Of a DNA stretch of 11,470 nt, positions 7,939 through 11,470 are shown piece after piece. Within the stretch, counting starts at the first letter, position 1. Each line of letters begins with the position of its first letter. The notes below the pieces were generated by a model. The model ran no database searches and was not told the origin of the DNA. It saw nothing but the letters and a program-made list of their open reading frames with translations. Source of the stretch: Paludibacteraceae bacterium (lineage in GTDB: Bacteria; Bacteroidota; Bacteroidia; Bacteroidales; Paludibacteraceae); assembly GCA_018055865.1 (NCBI GenBank), contig JAGPGR010000036.1, positions 1-11,470 on the forward strand. Reading direction: 5' to 3'. The translations under genes were made by a program, and so were the position numbers.

Positions 7939-8283
7939 ATGCCTATGAAGAAATTTACTCTTATATTATCAATACTTATTTGTGGAATGATGAGCATTCA
8001 GGCCGGCAAAAACATGATTTCTTTGCAGAAAATGTCAGCTGAAACGGTTTATTCACAAAGTAATGCGTCTGTTTCGGACAACGAAGATGCCCCAAAATTT
8101 ACCTTAACCGGTAAAATCCTGACTGCCAAAAATCTTGAAATCGGAGCTCAGGTAGATATTTACAGTGTGTTAGGTGCCAAAGTTTATTCATTTGTTTATA
8201 AAGGAAACTCTGAAACCCTGAATCTGAATAAAGGAATTTACATCGTTAGGACAGGAAAATTTACACAAAAAATAATACTGTAA
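7939..8283 (+). CDS. Small secreted protein with a type IX sorting-like C-terminal module
   Basis: 114 residues, function unknown. Residues 1-22 form a typical signal peptide (MKK start at the second Met, hydrophobic core ILSILICGMM, likely cleavage after SIQA). Cys15 lies within the hydrophobic core and lacks a proper lipobox, so a lipoprotein is unlikely. Residues ~25-50 are Ser/Asn/Asp-rich and probably unstructured. Residues ~52-114 resemble the beta-sandwich C-terminal sorting domains of Bacteroidota: GAQVDIYSVLGAKVY, then LNLNKGIYIVR and a basic-hydrophobic end (QKIIL). There is no separate cargo domain, so the sorting-like module is essentially the whole mature protein. It could instead belong to a related C-terminal repeat family (such as DUF6383-like). 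The ATG at 7945 is an alternative start. It is a single gene between tandem promoter boxes and a strong terminator, divergent from glycogen synthase. Confidence 0.75.
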   Translation: MPMKKFTLILSILICGMMSIQAGKNMISLQKMSAETVYSQSNASVSDNEDAPKFTLTGKILTAKNLEIGAQVDIYSVLGAKVYSFVYKGNSETLNLNKGIYIVRTGKFTQKIIL

Positions 8284-8304
8284 CTCCCTTCGGGCTAAAA
8301 TATC

Positions 8305-8336
8305 AAAACCGACAGACTGTCTGTCGGTTTTTTTTT
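8305..8336 (+). terminator. Strong terminator of the small secreted protein gene
   Basis: A perfect stem pairs 8305-8315 (AAAACCGACAG) with 8321-8331 (CTGTCGGTTTT), extendable by an A-T pair to leave a 3-base loop. Nine T residues run through 8328-8336. It begins 21 bases after the stop codon. Confidence 0.92.
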
Positions 8337-8433
8337 ACGTCAAATTTATAAAAAAACACCATATCGGTTTAATTCCTGAAACTATTCTGTAAATTTACGT
8401 GTTTTTTCAACGGATAATATTGAATACTGAACT

Positions 8434-9756
8434 ATGAAGAACAAAAAGAATTTTATCATCGACACAAACGTCATTTTACACGATTACAATTGTTTACATA
8501 ATTTTGAGGAGAATGATATTTACATCCCCATAGTAGTGCTCGAAGAGCTTGATCACTTCAAAAAGGGAAATGAACAGATTAATTTCAATGCACGCGAATT
8601 TGTCAGGGAGCTGGATTTGATAGCCAATGACAATTTATTCAAAAACGGAGCTGACCTGGGCGATGGTAAAGGAAAACTCTTCATTGTTGCCGGAAATGGT
8701 TATCCCGAAGCCATTTCAGCCGTTTTTCCTGAAAAAACACCGGATCACCGGATTCTGGCCGACACTTACAACATTGGCAAACTGAAGAAAACCTCCAAAA
8801 CAATACTGATAAGTAAAGATATTAATCTGAGAATGAAGGCTTTGTCTCTGGGTATTCTGGCCGAGGATTACATCAACGATAAGGTGACTGATCTCAATGC
8901 ATTCGAGAAAAATCACGAAGTGTATGAAAATGTGGCCCCGGAGCTGATAGACCGGATGTATGCCAACGGAGGTATTCTGCTCGATGAATTTGATTTTAAA
9001 TCGGATGTGGAGCCTCAGGAATGTTTTGTACTTAGAAGTTCCAGATCGAGTGTGCTGGCCAGGTATCAACCTCAGTCGGGCAAAGTAATCCGGATAGAAA
9101 AAACCCGTAGTTTCGGCATCGAACCCCGAAATGCAGAGCAGGCATTTGCCATGAATGTGCTTCTGGACGACGAAGTGAAACTGGTAGCGTTGACCGGAAA
9201 GTCGGGAACCGGTAAAACACTGATAGCACTAGCAGCTGCATTACAAAAGAACGAATCGTACAAACAAATTCTTCTGGCAAGGCCTATTGTAGCTCTTTCA
9301 AACAAGGACCTCGGTTATCTTCCGGGCGACGAACAGCATAAAATAGCGCCCTACATGCAGCCACTTTTCGATAATCTGAACGTAATAAAACACAATTTCT
9401 CCTATCAGGGAAAAGAAATGAAACTGCTGGAAGAATTGCAACGAAACGAACAGCTTGTAATAGAGGCACTTGCCTATATTCGCGGACGAAGTCTGAATGA
9501 AACATTCTTCATTGTAGATGAGGCTCAAAATCTGACTCCGCATGAAGTAAAAACAATCATAACCAGAGCCGGTGAAGGCACGAAAATTGTTTTAACCGGT
9601 GATATACAGCAGATTGACTCACCTTATCTTGATATGCATTCCAACGGGTTGGTTTACATGATTGACCGCATGCGCGGACAGGATATTTTTGCACATGTCA
9701 ATCTGATAAAAGGCGAAAGAAGCTACTTGTCTGAGCTTGCCAGCAATCTGCTTTAA
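8434..9756 (+). CDS. phoH2: PIN domain-PhoH ATPase fusion (PhoH2/YlaK type)
   Basis: 440 residues joining an N-terminal PIN RNase domain (about 5-140) to a C-terminal PhoH P-loop NTPase (about 225-440). PIN acidic residues are present: Asp10 in DTNV, Glu38 in VLEELD, Asp104/Asp110 in PDHRILAD and Asp129 in SKDINLR. The PhoH part has Walker A GKSGTGKT (255-262), then ARPIV and LGYLPGD, Walker B FFIVDEAQ with Asp362-Glu363, and TGDIQQID. Mycobacterial PhoH2 is reported to unwind and cleave RNA in an ATP-dependent manner; the same role here is inferred from architecture and intact motifs. Mycobacterial phoH2 has a small antitoxin-like gene upstream, but here the 97 bases between the preceding terminator and this ATG hold no such ORF. 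A small membrane protein and a LysE-type exporter follow on the same strand after 93 and 62 bases. Confidence 0.93.
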   Translation: MKNKKNFIIDTNVILHDYNCLHNFEENDIYIPIVVLEELDHFKKGNEQINFNAREFVRELDLIANDNLFKNGADLGDGKGKLFIVAGNGYPEAISAVFPEKTPDHRILADTYNIGKLKKTSKTILISKDINLRMKALSLGILAEDYINDKVTDLNAFEKNHEVYENVAPELIDRMYANGGILLDEFDFKSDVEPQECFVLRSSRSSVLARYQPQSGKVIRIEKTRSFGIEPRNAEQAFAMNVLLDDEVKLVALTGKSGTGKTLIALAAALQKNESYKQILLARPIVALSNKDLGYLPGDEQHKIAPYMQPLFDNLNVIKHNFSYQGKEMKLLEELQRNEQLVIEALAYIRGRSLNETFFIVDEAQNLTPHEVKTIITRAGEGTKIVLTGDIQQIDSPYLDMHSNGLVYMIDRMRGQDIFAHVNLIKGERSYLSELASNLL

Positions 9757-9849
9757 TCTTGTCAGATACGGATTATCTATCTGAAATTCCGGTAAATACG
9801 TAAATCGTTCAGCTAAATCTTCAACGAATAAAAAATTTTTCACTGTTTT

Positions 9850-10071
9850 ATGAAAAAATTTATTGCCGTTTTTTTAATTTTGGCAGGCAGCCTGGTCAGT
9901 ATGCTGAGCATTAGGGAGTATGCCGGCAAAAATAAGAGTTTCGATTTGCTTGGTTACGAATTTTCGCTAACCAGCAAAGAAGTCAAAAACATATTTTATC
10001 GAAATACCGGAGTAGGATTATTGATTTTAGCAGGTGGAATTGTATTATGGACCAAATGCAGAAAAAGATAG
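9850..10071 (+). CDS. Small two-helix membrane protein, unknown function
   Basis: 73 residues not recognised as a named family. Two hydrophobic segments are visible, about residues 4-20 (FIAVFLILAGSLVSML) and 53-68 (GVGLLILAGGIVLW). A polar middle is rich in Lys/Asn/Ser and contains the stretch LLGYEFSLTSKE. The ends are basic (MKK start, KCRKR finish). The spacing fits a hairpin across the inner membrane with a loop of about 30 residues. No clear promoter box precedes it and no terminator lies between it and the flanking PIN-PhoH and LysE-type genes, so co-transcription with either is possible. The composition and start look like a real gene, but the short length leaves doubt. Confidence 0.65.
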   Translation: MKKFIAVFLILAGSLVSMLSIREYAGKNKSFDLLGYEFSLTSKEVKNIFYRNTGVGLLILAGGIVLWTKCRKR

Positions 10072-10133
10072 AAAAATCAAAAAAATGAAGTCTTTTTCGT
10101 CAAAAGTAAACGTTAACATATAGTTGATTTAGT

Positions 10134-10763
10134 ATGCTGATTGATATATTTGTCAAAGGAATCATTATTGGATTAAGTGCTTCTATGCCGTTAGGTCCTG
10201 TAGCTATGCTTGCTATTCAGCGTACCCTGAACCGGGGACAAAAACACGGATTGGTGACGGGGCTGGGAGGTACTGCCTCAGATATTGTATATTCGGTCAT
10301 TACGCTGTTTTTTTTGAATTTTGTCATAGATATAATCGAGTTGCATCGATTTGAAATTCAGATAATTGGCAGCATTGTAATCCTTTTTTTCGGAATATGG
10401 ATTTTTCGTTCCAATCCGATGGCTCAGCCGCTACCACACGAAAAACCGGTAGAACATTCGCTTTTGAACGATTTTATCTCTTCTTTTGGACTCACACTCT
10501 CCAATCCGCTCATACTTTTTGTGCTGATTGCTTTGTTTTCTCACCTTAATTTCGTTTCAGCCGAAACTCCTGTTTATGGACTTATAGTGGGGCTGGCGGC
10601 TATATTTGCCGGCTCATTTTCCTGGTGGCTTTTACTCACTTTTTTTGTCAGTCGCTTTCGCAATCGGTTCAATATCCGTGGTCTGAAGTTGATAAACCGA
10701 ATTACGGGTAGTGTAATCATGTCTCTCGGGCTTTTCGGAACCTTACTGACTGTTTTCAAATAA
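10134..10763 (+). CDS. LysE/RhtB family translocator
   Basis: A 209-residue inner-membrane protein of the LysE superfamily of amino-acid and metabolite exporters. The family N-terminus is clear: a first helix (about 6-28) containing ASMPLGPVAMLAIQRTL, then the GLVTGLGGTASD motif with the conserved Asp leading into the second helix. About six hydrophobic segments are seen (near 6-28, 40-62, 68-88, 112-132, 145-170, 183-207), with a polar loop carrying KPVEHS between the third and fourth. The substrate cannot be told from sequence; lysine, arginine, threonine and homoserine are known for relatives. The length is normal for the family (~200). It is the last plus-strand gene of the run, its stop codon abutting the shared terminator. 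Confidence 0.88.
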   Translation: MLIDIFVKGIIIGLSASMPLGPVAMLAIQRTLNRGQKHGLVTGLGGTASDIVYSVITLFFLNFVIDIIELHRFEIQIIGSIVILFFGIWIFRSNPMAQPLPHEKPVEHSLLNDFISSFGLTLSNPLILFVLIALFSHLNFVSAETPVYGLIVGLAAIFAGSFSWWLLLTFFVSRFRNRFNIRGLKLINRITGSVIMSLGLFGTLLTVFK

Positions 10764-10797
10764 AAAAGACCGATATAAAAAAATACCGGTCTTTTTT
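10762..10797. terminator. Bidirectional terminator between the LysE-type and DUF4252 genes
   Basis: A perfect 11-bp stem pairs AAAAAAGACCG (10762-10772) with CGGTCTTTTTT (10787-10797) around an A-rich loop. The six A and six T give U-runs on both strands. The stem overlaps the stop codon of the LysE-type gene and ends 19 bases before the DUF4252 gene's stop on the other strand. Confidence 0.9.
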
Positions 10798-10815
10798 ATT
10801 AATAAATTGTTTGAA

Positions 10816-11322
10816 TCACAATATGTCTTCTTCTTTTGCCTGACGCTCTTTTTCGAATTGAATTCTGTCCATTTCTTCGTCGCTTGTCTTTCCTTTCAAC
10901 CACACAAAGTTAATTCCCGTATTACTTTTCGAAAGCAGCAGCATGTCGGCGTTTGCTCTTTTGTCCACCCGTTTGTACACATAAATTCGCCTGTCTTTCT
11001 CCCGTTTTACAAGTGATGTTTCAAAATCGCCTTTTTCGATTATGGCGTCAATATCATTCATGAATTTTTCAGCCAATTCCTGATAGGCTGAATCTTTTTC
11101 GAGTTTGAGCATTTTGAATCCTGTAATTTTTTCCATCTGACCTTCGGTCAGAATGCTGTAATCCGCAAAAATGGAAGCAAAACCCAACATCCCTTTTCCT
11201 ATGGAGGTGTATTCAAAGCGCTCATCGTCAGCGTATTTTCTGAATAGTTTGTCGAGCGACTGAGCCTGAACCACAGTCGAAAATAGAACCAGAACAGCAA
11301 AAATTGATAAAGTCTTTTTCAT
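10816..11322 (-). CDS. DUF4252 domain-containing secreted protein
   Basis: 168 residues. A signal peptide covers residues 1-20 (MKKTLSIFAVLVLFSTVVQA), so the protein is exported to the periplasm or beyond. The mature part fits the DUF4252 family of Bacteroidota: SLDKLFRKYADDERF near the start, a helix pair, and the stretch MLLLSKSNTGINFVWLKGK near the end. The last ~20 residues are highly charged (Glu/Lys/Asp-rich). Function is unknown; family members are often found beside ECF sigma-factor genes, which could lie beyond the right edge. The frame stays open to an ATG at 11358, but the ATG at 11322 is preferred because the signal peptide begins exactly there. Confidence 0.85.
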   Translation of the reverse strand: MKKTLSIFAVLVLFSTVVQAQSLDKLFRKYADDERFEYTSIGKGMLGFASIFADYSILTEGQMEKITGFKMLKLEKDSAYQELAEKFMNDIDAIIEKGDFETSLVKREKDRRIYVYKRVDKRANADMLLLSKSNTGINFVWLKGKTSDEEMDRIQFEKERQAKEEDIL

Positions 11323-11379
11323 TTTTATATAAATTGTTAAAGTGTTCAACTTATACATATTATCAAAATCTGTTCCAAA

Positions 11380-11469
11380 TTATAATACCCGTTTGATTAT
11401 CCGCAGATGGTGACTGTATTCTCCGGTTTGTGATGAAATAATTCCCTGAGAATCAATTATTTCCTTTTT
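11380..11469 (-). CDS. Possible C-terminal end of a gene cut by the window edge
   Basis: One minus-strand frame is open from the right edge for 29 codons to a TAA at 11382-11380; the other two frames close within six codons. The translated end contains SSQTGEYSHHLR and finishes KRVL. It would precede the DUF4252 gene by 57 bases on the same strand, a plausible operon spacing. Twenty-nine open codons occur by chance fairly often, and I recognise no family, so this is tentative. Confidence 0.35.
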   Translation of the reverse strand, partial: KKEIIDSQGIISSQTGEYSHHLRIIKRVL

Positions 11470-11470
11470 T

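Noticed and set aside
8368..8397. Promoter for the PIN-PhoH gene (TAAATTTA at 8390-8397)
   Set aside because: The last base of the -7 consensus is wrong and the -33 position reads TTTA. A promoter must exist here given the upstream terminator, but I cannot place it with confidence.
9762..9784. Inverted repeat TCAGATA/TATCTGA after PIN-PhoH as a terminator
   Set aside because: The 7-bp AT-rich stem has a 9-base loop and no T-run after it, so it does not look like a rho-independent terminator.
10096..10126. Promoter for the LysE-type gene (TTCG, 19 bases, TATAGTTG)
   Set aside because: Both boxes carry a mismatch, and the implied transcription start would fall at the start codon at 10134, giving a leaderless transcript.
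1..11470. Mobile elements, CRISPR arrays, prophage or defence genes
   Set aside because: No transposase, integrase, spaced direct repeats, terminal inverted repeats or defence-type domains were seen. All long genes are metabolic or housekeeping, and base composition looks even across the window.

Overview
The window looks like ordinary chromosome from a member of the Bacteroidota, most likely the order Bacteroidales. Four things point there. Promoter elements match the Bacteroidota consensus (-33 TTTG, -7 TAnnTTTG) and Shine-Dalgarno sequences are absent. The glycogen synthase is of the eukaryote-like GT3 type. A small secreted protein ends in a type IX secretion-like sorting module, and there is a DUF4252 protein. 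Methylmalonyl-CoA mutase beside central-carbon genes would suit a propionate-forming fermenter such as Paludibacter or Dysgonomonas relatives, but the genus is a guess.

Layout, left to right: the 3' half of a methylmalonyl-CoA mutase large-subunit gene (+), a terminator, a promoter, methylglyoxal synthase mgsA (+) and its terminator. Next come a tRNA-Ser(GCU) on the minus strand with its own promoter and terminator, and divergently mltG (+), an endolytic murein transglycosylase. mltG meets the minus-strand glycogen pair glgA-glgP at a shared bidirectional terminator. Divergent from glgA is a small secreted protein (+) with a strong terminator. Then follow a PIN-PhoH fusion protein (+), a 73-residue two-helix membrane protein (+) and a LysE/RhtB-type exporter (+). 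These converge at another bidirectional terminator on a DUF4252 lipid-free secreted protein (-). The right edge may hold the last codons of another minus-strand gene.

Functionally the window mixes central carbon metabolism (succinyl-CoA/methylmalonyl-CoA interconversion, methylglyoxal bypass, glycogen synthesis and phosphorolysis) with cell-wall, RNA and membrane housekeeping. glgA and glgP form the one clear functional pair: one builds and the other degrades alpha-1,4-glucan.

No intergenic stretch exceeds about 300 bases. The larger ones (1062-1321, 1783-2221, 7710-7938) are mostly accounted for by terminators, promoters and the tRNA. I found no mobile element, CRISPR array, prophage or defence island, and nothing that amounts to a convincing new multi-gene system. 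The least explained items are the small secreted protein at 7939-8283, the 73-residue membrane protein at 9850-10071, and the PIN-PhoH protein with no visible partner gene.
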